64,000 nucleotides of DNA from Viscum album (GCA_963277665.1 OY728121.1:1657676062-1657740061); one strand, 5' to 3'. Shown: positions 1 through 11,461, counted from the first letter of the stretch. Program-made: numbers and translations. Notes: a model not told the origin generated them from the sequence alone.

Positions 1-1400
1 TGTCCATGTGTCTGGCTATATACCTGGATGTGTACTCCCATAGCACACACAAGGCCACAAGAATAGGGTCACACTGCATGTGGGGGCCCCAAACAACATG
101 TGATACTTATGCCACTCAAAAAACCTAGAGCTGCATAATCCAAAGTACACACCACGTGTTCTTCTAAACTCCATAGTGTGTAGTTGTGATTTTCACAGAA
201 ACTATGGATCTCCATATGAATTTTATATCTGACTCTCCTTCCACAAAATATACCCATTGAAAACTTAAAAATTGTTTTAATCACCTAGAACTATCGATTC
301 TGGCCCTCCATTGGTCATAAATCGAAATTCGGTCCTCCCACATAATGCCCTCATGCCACCCATCGATCATGGTGACTCCCACTGCCTCACCAGGTCCTTG
401 ATCCATGGTGGTATCACCTACATCCTACATCATACCTCAATATTTACATAATATATCAAACCACATTCCATTCGTGCTACCGTAATGAATCTGAGGGTTC
501 GATTGTGCTTGAACTCACCCTAAAAAAGTTGAACTATAAGCCCATAGTCCAATAGTGAAGAACATGATGGACAAAGAGGGTAAAGACACAAGAATGAAGT
601 GAATAATTCATTATCCAAGAGTTATTGGACAATGATCATATAAACGTGGTGATAAAAATACAACAAGGGTTTTAACTGGATAATAAAATGAATCAAAAAT
701 TTTGAGGGCTCATGCGAAGGTTGGAAAATGCCAAAAATAAAAGTAGATAATTAAATCCATGCTTGATTAATTTAAAAAGATAGTAAATCCAAAAAAATAA
801 TATTCCCCAACACAATTATAATTTATTGTTGGTGAATAATGTAGTTTATAATAATGGATATGACCTATTGCATTCCCTGCATCTCAATTCACCATGATCT
901 GGTTTTCGATAGCCATCTGATATCGATTCTCCAAAGAAGAATAGTGGAATCCTCCTCTAAATGATCCCAAGGTTATGAAGATAACCCTAAATATTTTCTA
1001 TAATAATATATTTATAGAGGAAAAATGGTTTCAGGAATTAAATGAATTAAATGAATGAATGAATTAATTAATTCACTTAATGTACCCACCAATGGATGAA
1101 TCATCCAAACGCCCAGTGCCAAACAACTTTAGGTCACACCTAGGGTAATCCCCATGATTCAGATTCATCCGTGGTATCATATTTTTGATTTAATAACCCA
1201 TTAAATATTTATTTCATTATTTCTGAAAAATTGTGTACATTTGATATAAAATATATTTAATATTTTTATAAAATTAATTCTGGGTTCATCGGAACTTGAA
1301 ATCGTGCACTATCTCAGTGCTTGGTTAAAAAAATATTTATTAATATATTATAAATCCTTAGAAGGATAAAATAGAGTCTCTACACAACCAAAGGTGGGTT
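1..1400 (-). mobile_element. Fragment of a copia D-type LTR, minus orientation
   Basis: Read on the minus strand, this stretch resembles the first part of the element D LTR that starts at 48233. Shared stretches include an ACCCTAGGTGTGAC block (about 1130 here, about 48460 there) and a TAAGTATCACATG block (about 105 here, about 49495 there). The words CATGTG, TGTACTCC and CACACC recur as in D. No coding region is visible; the minus ORF at 69-284 has no recognisable domain. The inner boundary near 1400 is approximate, because the similarity becomes patchy. Homology was judged by eye. Confidence 0.5.
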
Positions 1401-1692
1401 AAACCCTATTATCCACCATTATTATGTCACCATCCAAAAAATATATAGGGAAATACTCACCTCGACCAAGGATAGATATGATGATTCACCTTTTTAATAC
1501 ATGTTTTTTATTATAATTACTTAACATAATATGACTTAAATAAATTTGAAGTGCATTTTGAGGTTTAGTATATTGGAAAATAGGTATATAATACATGAAG
1601 CACATAAGTAAAACATAAAAAAAATGTTATTTAATCCTATTTAAATACTCATTTATTATTCCATCCTAGTTCACCTCACTACAAGTGATTTT

Positions 1693-1741
1693 CTGATGAG
1701 ATACATTAATAGAAAATGGGTGAGCATAAATCCCAATAAAG
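1693..1741 (-). other. Predicted branch site and 3' splice site in LTR E
   Basis: On the minus strand TGCTCACCC is followed by a pyrimidine-rich stretch and a CAG at 1693-1695. This is the same arrangement as in family A LTRs and solo LTR C. CTCAC fits the plant branch-point consensus. Splicing is inferred. Confidence 0.45.
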
Positions 1742-2287
1742 GATAAACAAAGGAAATAGAGCATAAGAGATTATCATGAATAAAACATGAGTCATAACAT
1801 GAGATCATAATCATAAGTATGCAATACATAACATGGAAATGTGTCTAAAACATAAAAATGATACATTCATAAGCATATAACCAAGGTTCATCACTATGGT
1901 GTTGTAAAACACATTACCAAGGTTATTAACCAAGGTATCATAAACATGTCATATCCAGAGATTAATTATATACCCAATGAATTGAAGAAATATCAAGGAA
2001 AAAACATTATATGTATAAACTAATATGTGACACATATATCATAATAAATCATTTCATCAATAAACTATGGATAATAAGAAACAAGTTTCATATAAAATCA
2101 CTGAGTACATATGTGTTTAAAGACCTGAAATTTTCATCTTTTTTAACCCAAGAGAATAGAATGTTAGTATAATACATAAAAATACACAATAAATAAAGTA
2201 TAATTATATTTATGTGAATTATTATGAATAAAAATAGGGTTGAGTATTCACAACATAAATGGGAGGCATGGGAAATTAATGAACAAT

Positions 2288-2304
2288 TTCAGCAACATAA
2301 CGGG
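2288..2304 (-). repeat. Single leader hairpin motif in LTR E
   Basis: The minus strand carries CCCGTTATGTTGCTGAA. This matches the last, diverged unit of the family A leader array (GCCGTTATGCTGCAGAA). Only one unit is recognisable, which may be the state before array expansion. Confidence 0.4.
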
Positions 2305-2473
2305 TATACAAAGTGGTTTATGGAACGAGTTTAATTAGAGTGAATGAATTTTTTTATTATTAAAAAAAATTTAAACAATAATTCAATGATCATAAGTTCA
2401 TGATAACATAGTAACTTGTAAATTATAATACTAATGCAAAGGAACTACTTGGATAAAAAAGTGAGAGGAAGAT

Positions 2474-2486
2474 AATCCCTTACCTT
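2474..2486 (-). other. Predicted 5' splice site in LTR E
   Basis: The minus strand reads CAAG|GTAAGGGAT, close to TAAG|GTAAGGGAT in family A LTRs. With the acceptor at 1693 it would define an intron of about 0.79 kb, half the family A size because the hairpin repeats are not expanded. Confidence 0.45.
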
Positions 2487-3404
2487 GCAGGATAACCTCT
2501 TAAAGCTTGTGCAGATTTCCTTGGAACCTCAGTGTAACAACCCAGATAACGTTAAAATAAATCATTTTTATTTCTTATTAATATTAATCATTTATATTTT
2601 ATATATTTATATTCATTATAATAATATTATGTAATTTTCCAATCAAAAGGAAAAGCTTTATTTCTAACCAAATTGGGTTTTCATGCATTATATAGTTTTA
2701 TTTAAAAATATAATTTATAAATTTTAGAATTTTAATTAAAAAAAAGGATATAGTTTTTTAATTAATCATTTTAAAATTCTATTAGGGTGAATTTTTATAA
2801 TTTTATGAAATTTTTTATTTTTTCAAAGGAATAATGAAAAATACCGATTTTTGTTGAAAACTATCTTTCCATTTCAAGCATTTACAAAGTTAAATTTTGT
2901 TTTAAAATGGTTTCAAACTAAAATTAGTTCATTTATTTTTTTAATAATCTAATAAAGGTTTTTAATCAATTTTATTCTTTATTTTGGTATAAAAACTTTT
3001 TATTCTTAAGAAGACATCTTTTTTGGAAAACTAATTTTCATCGCATTTTATGGGTTTAATTTTAAATTATATTCTAAAAATTTTATGAATTTAAATTGAT
3101 TAAATGGATAAATCTATAATTATAATTTTAAAATGTATTATTTATTACAATTTAATTTTTTTCATTAAGAATATCAACTTTGGTAAAAAATGTGTCACTA
3201 AAATAAAAGTGTAAATCAGGTTAATCTAGGTTAAAACTAAGTGATAAGTCCAAAAATTTCATCTTAATTCGTATTGGATGGATTTATTTTAATATTTATC
3301 ACCTTAGTCTCAAAATTTAATTGTTTATGAGGCAATTTTCCATGAAAATAACTTATTAATAATTAAATATTTTCAAAAATACAAAGTGTGTCATCTCCCT
3401 CACC

Positions 3405-3412
3405 TATAAAAG
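3405..3412 (+). promoter_or_regulatory. TATA box of G1 LTR
   Basis: TATAAAAG follows CCTCACC and precedes a C-rich stretch. C has the same context at 27546. Transcription should start about 30 bp downstream, near 3435. Confidence 0.6.
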
Positions 3413-3766
3413 GGCACCCCATCTTCTCCCATATCTACACATAAAGACCCATTTGGTTCAAACAATAATTATCCAAATAACTTCCTAAAATAACTAAACA
3501 TTTACTAGAGGTATTATTTTGGACATAATACCAACCTTATAGGGCTTAAGGTGTAAAGAAAAGGAGGTTGTCTGAAGAAGATATATAACTTTTAATCAAA
3601 TGTTTTAGTTTTATTTCTTATTCTACATCCATCAAAACACTTATAATCATTTTGATATAATAAAATTGTAATATAACATATAAAAATATGTTATTATTTA
3701 TATTTATTAACCATAATCCATCTTCTTCTTCATATAATGGGAAATGAAACAATTGTTCATGTGTAC

Positions 3767-4158
3767 GGCGAACTACCGCCCTACGAACCGATGTAATTCG
3801 TTTTCCATCACCACCTCTTATGGATGGTCAAAATGATGGATCTGAATGATATAATATGATATTCATGATATAAATTAATTTTTTTAATGATAAAATAAAT
3901 ATTATACTTATTTTTATACTATCCAACGAATAATAAAACCATCACTCGTGTGTACGTGCGGACTACCACCTCGCGAGATGATGTATTTTATTTTTCATCA
4001 CCATCGCACATGAATTATATATATTTATGTATTTAAAGAAATAATATTATATTTATGATATAATAGTTATTATGTAAATATAAAATTATACTCACCATCT
4101 TTCCCTCACATCTATTGAAAAATAGAAACGTTTCTCATGTGTACGTATGACCTACCAT
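3767..4158 (+). repeat. Leader hairpin repeats in G1 LTR (three units)
   Basis: Three units spaced about 190 bp apart each carry a GTGTACG word followed by a short inverted repeat and a run of AT-rich DNA. Unit 1 forms GGCG-AACTAC-CGCC (3767-3780). Unit 2, near 3955-3970, has only a weak GG-ACTA-CC core. Unit 3 forms ATG-ACCTAC-CAT (4147-4158). Equivalent units in C have different stem bases that still pair. Confidence 0.5.
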
Positions 4159-4495
4159 CTCTATGATTGTAACATAATTTATTTTTTGATAAAAAACTTA
4201 CATGGTTTTTTTAAAAGTATAAATAATATAAAAAATATATCATGATTAATATTATAGAATTTATATAATCATGATCCACTTGACCATATTCAACCTACCA
4301 AAGTTATTTTGGATATATGAGCCAAATATCAACAAAACATCCAACATGAACTTAATTGATTAAATAATTGAATATAATATATTAATGAATAAAATAAAAT
4401 GAATAATAAATTTGATCAAGTTTATTAGTAAAGTAAATAATTAACATAATTTTATTATTAATGAAGATAAGAAACATACGCGATGTGTCAGAGTT

Positions 4496-4525
4496 GAGGT
4501 AAGGTACACTTTACCTTAAAACCTC
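4496..4525 (+). other. Stem-loop in G1 LTR leader
   Basis: TAAGGTA (4500-4506) pairs with TACCTTA (4512-4518) around a 5-nt loop. An outer GAGG/CCTC pairing follows across a small A-rich bulge. Role unknown. Confidence 0.4.
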
Positions 4526-5023
4526 GTGTTAAATGTTTTAAAGATTTGTTTTTATAAATATTTTTATTCCAAGTAAATATTATTAAAATTATTTTATGAA
4601 TGTATTTATATGGACATAAATTAATAATAAATTAAATTTTATTTCCATTTTTAATTTATTACAATGAGTTTTTAAATGAATCCTTTCACATATTTTATAT
4701 ATAACATTTTGAATTTATTTACAAAAAGGAAAAATGAATGTTCTATTTTAACATATACAACATCAATGAATTTTACCACCACTACAAAAATTATTTTATG
4801 TTTTTATTACTTTAAAAGCTTCTATGTTTTGTTCAAATAAAAACCCTTCTTCCCTTTGTTTTGGGTATTTTAGTTTTCAAAATGGGGTTTTAAAAGAAAA
4901 GGGTATTTCAATATTTAAAAGTGTTTTTCATATGGGTTCAAAAAAGTTTTTCAATGGTTTTATGATGAAAAGATGAATGAATAATTTTTTTTATTCATTA
5001 TATAGTACTGGTGAATTATATAT

Positions 5024-5134
5024 TATGATGAGTGATCCTAATTCAACTTGTACAATGAGTGATCCCGATACAACTTATATGATGGGTGAGTTTGAAACAA
5101 CTTATACAACGGGTGATCCTGATATATATCCCTA
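5024..5134 (+). repeat. 27-bp minisatellite, four units
   Basis: Four imperfect units at a 27-bp period (about 5028, 5055, 5082, 5109) share ATGAGTGATCC or GGGTGATCC followed by a CAACTTATA-like segment. It lies inside the G1 LTR shortly before its end. The period is divisible by three but no ORF uses it. Confidence 0.6.
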
Positions 5135-5753
5135 ATTAATTGAGTAATATTCCTTGTCTTCAAATGAAATATGGAGAGAGTTAACCAAAGAGGTTTCTCA
5201 AATGTATTTACCTAGGTTCTAGTTATTCTTAACATGAGTGAATATGAGTTATGAATATAGTGATCTAATATGCCTACAAGGGTTTTAATTTGTTTGATAT
5301 TGGTTTTGAGGTTTTCTTTGAGTAATAAGTGTTTTACCCATATGGATATGATTGATTTTATATTCTCAAACAGTAATGTGAAAATGCTAAATATTTTATG
5401 GATTTTCATGTTTTTCACTGGAATAACAAATTTCTTACTTTTATGTCCCTTACTAATATTTTTTTACTCATACCATGTTTGGTTTAAGGATGAGTAAGAA
5501 CAAATAAGAATTCAAAAAGTCAGGAATATTTTTCACGAAAAGAAAATTTGTTTCATTTTAAAAGTTCTATATTGTGGAAAAAATGGATACTGAGTGGAAG
5601 TTCCCACTTTATAATGTATGAGTTTTTTTATCTAAGAGTTATAATATAATTCTATAAATCTATAAACCTAAAAACTATATGAGAATGAAAGGAATTTAAT
5701 TATAGTATAAATACATTAGATTATGTAATATTTAAATGTCAGGTCCTTATAAT

Positions 5754-5768
5754 TAGTATCAGAGTAAG
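5754..5768 (+). other. Decayed primer-binding site of G1
   Basis: TAGTATCAGAG differs by one base from the TGGTATCAGAG that begins plant primer sites complementary to initiator Met-tRNA. It lies 2-3 bp after the inferred LTR end. Confidence 0.5.
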
Positions 5769-6019
5769 GGTTTAGATAACTTTAGAAGTTAAGATAATTT
5801 TAATAGAATACCATTTATATATTCCACTTTATGTTTAATTTGAAATGATATAAAATTTAGAGATTACCATGTTGCTTCATATAATATATATCTGTTTAGA
5901 ATTACTTTATGCAGAGGAAATAGGGAAGATAAAGTAGGAATTTATCGAGAGGACATTTTCCTTCTAAAATAGTAGTCTAGAATGTTCGGAATTGGGATTG
6001 GGTAGTTTTTTATAGGGAT

Positions 6020-6900
6020 GTATTAGTTGACACATACTATAAATGGTGGAAGAACCCATGTTAGAGAGTAAACCAATTTACCATAGAGCAACATGTCCAT
6101 TTTAGATCATTTTATGAAATAGAACCCTTTGGATTTTGATGGAACTTTTGATCTAGTGGTATCTAAAGGATGGATCAATTCTCTATAAAAGATATTCAAA
6201 GTAATGGGATGTTTATTACATCAAAAGGAAAATCTTTTTGTTGACCATTTTAAAGGTTAATCTAATCGATTGTGGTTATTTTATAATAACACTATAGAGA
6301 GAGGGGATATTGATGCTATGCAGTGGGATACATTTAATAATATTTTCATAGAGAAATATTTCTTTAAGTATTTTTGAATTAGAATGGAGAAAAAATATTA
6401 TAATTTAGGAAAAAGGAGGAAGAATCCATAGATGCATATGAAATAAATTTTATAAGATTAACTAGGTACACAAAAAATTGTATTTGAGACCTTGATAATA
6501 AAATTAATAGATTTTACTTAGGATTGAAACCAAGTTTATGAAGAGAATTGGAATTAATAAAATTTACAACATATGATAAAGTTACTCATTGTGCTGAGAA
6601 TGTTGATGTAGAGTTTTCTGACACTTATGTTCCTCAATATGATAAGAGTAAAAAGAATTCAATGTGGAAATAAATATAGAATTATTCAACTAATAAATCT
6701 CTAGGTAAGACCCCAAAATTTTCAAAGTGTGGTAAAAAATGTTTCAGGGACTTTTTAGCAGGATCTATAAGGAGTTACCAATGTGGTAAGTTTGGTTATA
6801 GGGAATGTGACTGATAAAAAAAGAGCCATGAACAATCCAAGAATTGGGTGATAGATATTTAGTCAATGATGTGATTTTTTAAATACAATGAGTTGGGTAA
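6020..6900 (+). pseudogene. gag: G1 gag remnant with zinc knuckle
   Basis: Remains of a Ty3/gypsy gag in several frames with many stops. The best landmark is at about 6725-6812, where the translation contains KCGKKCFRDFLAGS followed by YQCGKFGYREC. This matches the gypsy pattern of a CGK...H...C segment followed by a CYxCGKxGHxxxxC zinc knuckle, with the knuckle histidine replaced by tyrosine. Upstream at 6340-6500 the words KYF and EKKYYNL recall the capsid C-terminal segment. It cannot encode a working capsid. Confidence 0.65.
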
Positions 6901-6967
6901 TTATGCTAACATGTGTCCCAATTTAGCTATATAGGATGTAATTCATCAAGATAAAAATAAAAAAGGT

Positions 6968-7400
6968 TTGGGAAAACCATTTTATACTACTACAATTGAT
7001 GTTGGGACATCTAATTATGTACCTACATGTGCATTACTTGTTTATTCGAATTATACTAACGCCCTATTCAATTGTGGATCTTTACATTATTTCATTTCTA
7101 ATAAATTTTCATGTAAAATGGGAATATCACCAAATGAAAATAGGATATAAATTTTTGTGAAATATTCTGGTGGAAGTATTAAAGAAACCAAGATTTATAT
7201 GAATCTTTCTATTGTTATCAGTGGGATGGTTTTTCCTGTAAATCTCATTGAAATTACCATAATATATTTTGATATTATTATGGGTAAGGATTGGATTTTA
7301 GTTTATCATTATAAGATATATTATAGAGATAATAAATTTATATTTAATGATTTCACACCTTTGATCCATCCAACGTTACGATTTTTATTAATGAAACAGA
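6968..7400 (+). pseudogene. G1 retroviral-type aspartic protease remnant
   Basis: Two consecutive open stretches (6968-7150 and 7157-7400) in one frame, with a stop between them, resemble the gypsy protease. The sequence ALFNCGSLHYFIS corresponds to the family signature with DSGA at the active site. The catalytic Asp is Asn here and the following residues are changed, so the enzyme would be dead. Further on, VNLIEITIIYFDIIMGKDWI matches the second family block that ends in GMDWL. The frame runs into the inserted RNase-H-like fragment after 7400. Confidence 0.7.
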
Positions 7401-7404
7401 GGCA

Positions 7405-7882
7405 ACAAAAAAAAGATGAAGGGGGGGGGGGGGCAGAGGGCCCACCTAGGGGGGGAGAAAGTAATTTAATCCAAGGGCATCACCCCGTACAAGGTCCTCA
7501 CCCTCTGGATTAAACTGGGACACATTATAAAAGAAAAAAACTGGGGAACTCGGAGAAGCAAGAGAGGCCAGATGGTCAGCCACTTTGTTCCCCTCCCTGC
7601 ACGTGTGAGAGACTCTCACTTGGTTATTGATCTGGAGCTTTCATTTCCTCATGGTGTAGGATATGGACCAGGGAATGGTGCCTTTACCCGTTAAGGAATT
7701 ATGGAAAATCCTGGGTTGCAGGTGCACAGAACGTTGCCAACCATCTGGGGAGTTGGATCCAGTGGTTACCTCCTAGGGATGGCCTTAAACTTAACACAGA
7801 TGGCTCTTGTGGGATGGGTATAATGCGTGGAGGAGGGGTTGTGCGGGATGCCCGGGGGAGAGTAGTGCTAGCCTTTGATAAC
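7405..7882 (+). mobile_element. RNase-H-like fragment inserted in G1 pol
   Basis: A GC-richer block interrupts the gypsy frame between protease and RT. In one frame, 7740-7880 reads WIQWLPPRDGLKLNTDGSC, then GGGVVRDARGRVVLAF. This is the start of the plant RNase-H-like domain (Pfam RVT_3 type) found at the C-terminus of LINE pol and in related host-like proteins; the first catalytic Asp (NTDGS) is present. The block opens with a run of G followed by a CAGAGGGCCC segment. The gypsy sequence resumes near 7883. It could be a LINE 3' fragment or a captured piece of an RNase-H-like gene. No clear target duplication was seen. Confidence 0.55.
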
Positions 7883-7924
7883 ATATCAAAAATATGAGTA
7901 ATTGATTAAATATGGAAAGAAATG

Positions 7925-9330
7925 TTACCTTGAACATATTGTTGAATAGAAAGTAACTATTCCAATTAGTGATGTTCTAACAGTGAATGAATATATGGAT
8001 GTATTTCTTGATGATTTTCTTAGTGTTATTCCTGACCGAAAGGTCGAGTTTAATGTTGAATTAGTTCCTAATGCTATGATATTTTCAAACCCCCTTATCG
8101 AATGGCTCAATTAGAACTTTTGGAATTAAAAAACCAGTTGTAGGAGTTACTTGATAAAAGTTTCATTCATCTTAGAAATTCACTATGGAGTGATCCTATT
8201 TTATTTTTTAAAAATAAATATGGTTCAATGAGTCTTTTAATTTATTATAGATCCTTGAATAACATCACTATTGGGAAAAATTATCCTTTAACTCATATCG
8301 ATGACTTGTTTGATCAACTCTAGGGAGCACATTATTTTCTGAAAATTTATCTTCGGTTAGGATAACATTAGTTGAAGGTGAAGGAGGAAGATATTTTGAA
8401 GATGATATTTTAGAATAGATATTGAAATTATGAGTTTATGGTTATTCCCCTTGGGGTGTCTAATTCACCAACTCTATTCATGGATCTTATGAATAATGTT
8501 TTCCATGACTATTTGGATAATTTTGTGTTTTTTTATTGATTATATTTTTCTATATTCAAAAATTCATGAAGATCATGAAAGAAACCTAAGAATTATGTTA
8601 AAATCCTTAAAATAAAATAAGTTATATATAAAATTTATTAAATTTGAATTTTTGTTGCAATAAATTTCTTTCCTCGAGCATATTGTTTCTAAAGATGACA
8701 TAATTTTATTCCCTATTAAAACTAAAGTGGTTGAAGAATGTCCAACACCAAAAAATTTCACAGAGATTTATAGTTTTCTTAGATTAATGGGTTACTACTA
8801 GTGGTTTATTGAAAAAGTTTCTTGGTTATATATCCCACTAACTAAGTTAACTAAAAAAGGAGTTAAATTTATCTAGATGAAAAATTGTGATGAATGTTTC
8901 TAGGTACTGAATAGAATATCGATGAATGATTCCGTTTTGGCCCTTCCATCTAGAAATATTATGTTTTTCATCTAAAATTATTCTTATTTGAAGGTTTTTT
9001 GTGTTCTTATGAAAAATTATCAGGTAATTGATTTTGGTTTACATTAATTGAAAAATTATGAGTTAAATTATCCTAAACATGATTTGGAACTAGTTGATAT
9101 TATCTTTGAATTAAAAATATGATGAAATAATTTATCTTTTAGTACAATGTGAAATATATACCGTTCATAAAATTTAAAAATATATATTCACTCAGAAATA
9201 GATGAATATGAGGCATAGAAGATGGATGAAATTGATAAAGGATTACGATTTCATGATTCATTATCATCGTAGAAAAGAAAACAAAGTTGTTGATGATTTG
9301 TGCTGAAAATATAATGAATCATTAACTGTG
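7925..9330 (+). pseudogene. pol: G1 reverse transcriptase and RNase H remnant
   Basis: A decayed Ty3/gypsy RT-RNase H with numerous stops and frameshifts. Visible landmarks in order are: VFLDDFLSVIPDRKVEFNVELVPNA (RT entry), ELLDKSF, then NNITIGKNYPLTHIDDLFDQL at about 8250-8322, NYEFMVIPLGVSNSPTLFMDLMNNVF (about 8425-8505), and a damaged active-site region (FVFFYWLYFSIFKNS, where FVIVFIDDILVYS is expected). Near 9180-9310 one frame reads IFTQK.MNMRHRRWMKLIKDYDF and RKENKVVDDL, the end of the RNase H domain. The catalytic YxDD-type motif is lost. Confidence 0.75.
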
Positions 9331-9479
9331 CTATATTTTGAACATGATCCTTTGATAAATGATTTTATGAATGTTGGACTATACATTTTACATCTAGGAA
9401 CATCCTCTATTTTTTTATGTTTCAATGCAATAAATATTGTAAAAAATAATTAATAAAGTTTAAAAGGAAGACTGTGATT

Positions 9480-10736
9480 TCTAAGAAAAGGTGGAATTAG
9501 TAAATAAAGGAAAGTTACCAAAATTTAACATTGATAAGGAAGGTGTTTTGAGATTTAGAAAAAGGTTGTATGTTCTAGTAGTATCCTAGTTGAAAAAATA
9601 ATTATTGAGTGAAGCTCAAAACTCTCCCTTTTCTATTCATCTTGATTGCACTAATATGTATAGTGACCATTGTGAGTATTACTAGTGGTATGGAATAAAG
9701 AAATATATTGTAGATTTTACCATAAAATGTTTGACTTTTCAATAGATTAAATCTAAACAGTAATTATCGAAATTAATGCATCAAAACTTTCTAGTACCAG
9801 AGTGGAAATTAGAAAATATATCTATATATTTTATAGTGATATTGAGAAATAAATATTGAGGTAATAATGTGATTTTGGTTACCGTTGATCGATTGACTAA
9901 ATCTTCACATTTACTTCATATTCAAGATACAATGTATTTAGATCATCTCTCTCAACTATATCTTAAGAATATATTTAGGTCACATGGAGTTCTGATCTAC
10001 ATTACATCTGAGCATGATCCTGGGTTTACTTTTAATTTTTAGTAAGGATTTTATAAGTCATTGAGTACTAAATTAAATTCCAGTACAAATTTTTATCCTC
10101 AATTTGATGGGCAGTAAGAGAAAACTATTTAGACTTTGGAAGACAATATTTGATCTTGTTAAATGGATTAATAGGGAAGTTTGGATCAAAATCTTTCATT
10201 AATTGAATTTTATTATTATAATAGTTTTCATTCCAATATAAATATGGAACCATTTGATGCATTATATGGAAAGCAGCGTCAGACTCCATCTTTTTTGGGA
10301 TGAAGTAGGCGAAAGGAAGTTATTTATACCAGAGTTGTTAGAGTAAATAGTTGAGAAGGTAAATATGATTCATCATCACACGAGAGAATAATATAGTAGA
10401 CAAAATAGTTATGAAGATAACTAGAGGAAAGATATTTTATTCAAGGTAGGTAATCATGTTTTTCTTAAATCATCTCTATGGAAAAGTGTTATGAATTTTG
10501 GTAAAAAAGAAAAGATAAGTTCACATTTCATTGGATAGTATGAAATCCTATATAAAGTTGGACAAGTTTCCTACCAAGTTTCCTTTCCTTATTTTTATCT
10601 CATGTACATGACTTATTTCATGTTTCATTGTTAAGAAAATATGCGTTGGATGCATTTCATGTTTGAGCCTTAAAGTAGTTAATTTGGAAGAAAACCTTTC
10701 TTAAATGAAAAAACCAGTACATATTCTTGATTATAG
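9480..10736 (+). pseudogene. G1 integrase remnant, cut by element B
   Basis: The remnant starts with the zinc-binding region: IHLDCTNMYSDHCEYY and later KCLTFQ, matching HPGxxKMYxDL...C..CQ (about 9640-9745). The core follows, with VPEWKLENISIYF and VILVTVDRLTKSSHLLHI (about 9800-9925), then a GHxxLNSSTNFYPQFDGQ-like stretch and FHSNINMEPFDALYGKQRQTPSF (about 10228-10295). The tail reads FHVSLLRKYALDAFHV (about 10620-10665) and MKKPVHILDYS, where the next element begins at 10737. Several stops make it non-functional. The rest of G1 and its 3' LTR should lie beyond element B, outside the window. Confidence 0.75.
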
Positions 10737-11307
10737 TATAACAACCCATGTTTTTGGAATGGATGAAAATATAAAGGAATTTGAAATTTTGGAATTTACT
10801 GGATGGTATGTTCTTTGAATCAGGATTTGGAATGTAATTATGAGAGTTGGAACACTTCAATGTGTTGTTTTTAGGCTTGGGTAAACACATGAGAGGTTTC
10901 TCGGGTGTCTCTTTGAGTTTTAGGAGCACTGAGGTCCAAAAATAAAAGGTTTGGAGGGTTTTTGTAGGGTGCAAGGTTTTTCTAAAACTGTGTGGCCCCT
11001 CAGTAGAAAATAGCATGACTACAGTAAAGGAGTAGAAATGCCTTGTACGAGCTACACATGGTTTTACCAAAACATGTGCCCTTATCGCATGGGTAGTGCC
11101 ACTTAGGTAGTAACCTCACACTATTCATCACACAGTTGGCACACATTTAGGGTAACCATGCTATCCAAACCATGTGAGGGGGGGGGGGGGGGTGTTCCTT
11201 AAGAAATGAGTACCACATAGTTGGCACACGTTTCGCCAAATCTTGATTCCAAACCTTACAACTTGGTTTTTGGGGGTGAAATTACCAAATTTCCCTTAAT
11301 GAAGTTA
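10737..11307 (+). mobile_element. Element B 5' LTR, first segment
   Basis: It begins TATAACAACCCATG where the sister LTR at 35330 begins TGTAATGACCAATG, so the terminal TG has mutated to TA. Both continue GTTTTTGGAATGGATG. Similarity with 35330-35884 holds over the whole segment. The segment contains a G16-type homopolymer at about 11177-11192 where the sister copy has only five Gs. It ends at AGTTA (11303-11307), the target site of array A. The minus ORF at 10657-11070 spans the pol/LTR junction and is not a gene. Confidence 0.75.
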
Positions 11308-11446
11308 TGTAACGACCCGAAATTTTTTAAATAAATTTTGTTTCCTAATTTTATGTGTTATTGTTATACTCAACAAAAATGTTTTATTTGATAAACATGA
11401 TTATAATTAAAATGAGATCAGCGGGTTTTGACTATTATATAACCAT

Positions 11447-11461
11447 CGGTCAACATGACCG
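11447..11461 (+). promoter_or_regulatory. Inverted repeat CGGTCA-ACA-TGACCG in U3 (LTR 1)
   Basis: Perfect 6-bp arms around 3 bp, 139 bp into the LTR and 75 bp before the U3 ORF. The equivalent in A' is TGGTCA-ATA-TGACCA, where the outer pair changed on both sides. GGTCAA contains the complement of the W-box core TTGAC. The same site is at 16529, 21603, 57304 and 62601. Confidence 0.55.

Larger units (their letters stand above)
1481..2532 (-). mobile_element. Partial LTR E, relative of family A, minus orientation
   Basis: The minus strand follows the order of a family A LTR: a 5' splice-site-like GTAAGGGAT, one copy of the CCGTTATG-type hairpin motif, the paired CCTTGGT words, a TGCTCACCC branch-site region, a 3' splice-like CATCAG, and the ACTAAACCT block near the LTR end. 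It stops at 2532, where the G1 LTR begins, so G1 interrupted it. The hairpin motif is single here, against five or six in A. No primer-binding site follows the end near 1481, so this may be a 3' or solo LTR. Confidence 0.6.
2533..5751 (+). mobile_element. 5' LTR of gypsy element G1
   Basis: It starts TGTAACAACCC and is followed directly by a primer-binding-like site at 5754 and by gypsy coding remains in the same orientation. It contains a TATA box at 3405, GC-rich leader hairpins at about 190-bp spacing (3767-4158), a stem-loop at 4496-4525 and a 27-bp minisatellite near the end. Solo LTR C at 25999 has the same order of parts and is a relative. The left flank CTCAG (2528-2532) would be the target-site duplication; the matching 3' LTR lies outside the window. 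The exact 3' end (about 5751) is uncertain because the end and primer site are mutated. Confidence 0.7.

Noticed and set aside
10657..11070. 137-codon minus ORF
   Set aside because: It crosses the junction between G1 pol and the B LTR, so it cannot be an ancestral gene. The sister LTR region is not open.
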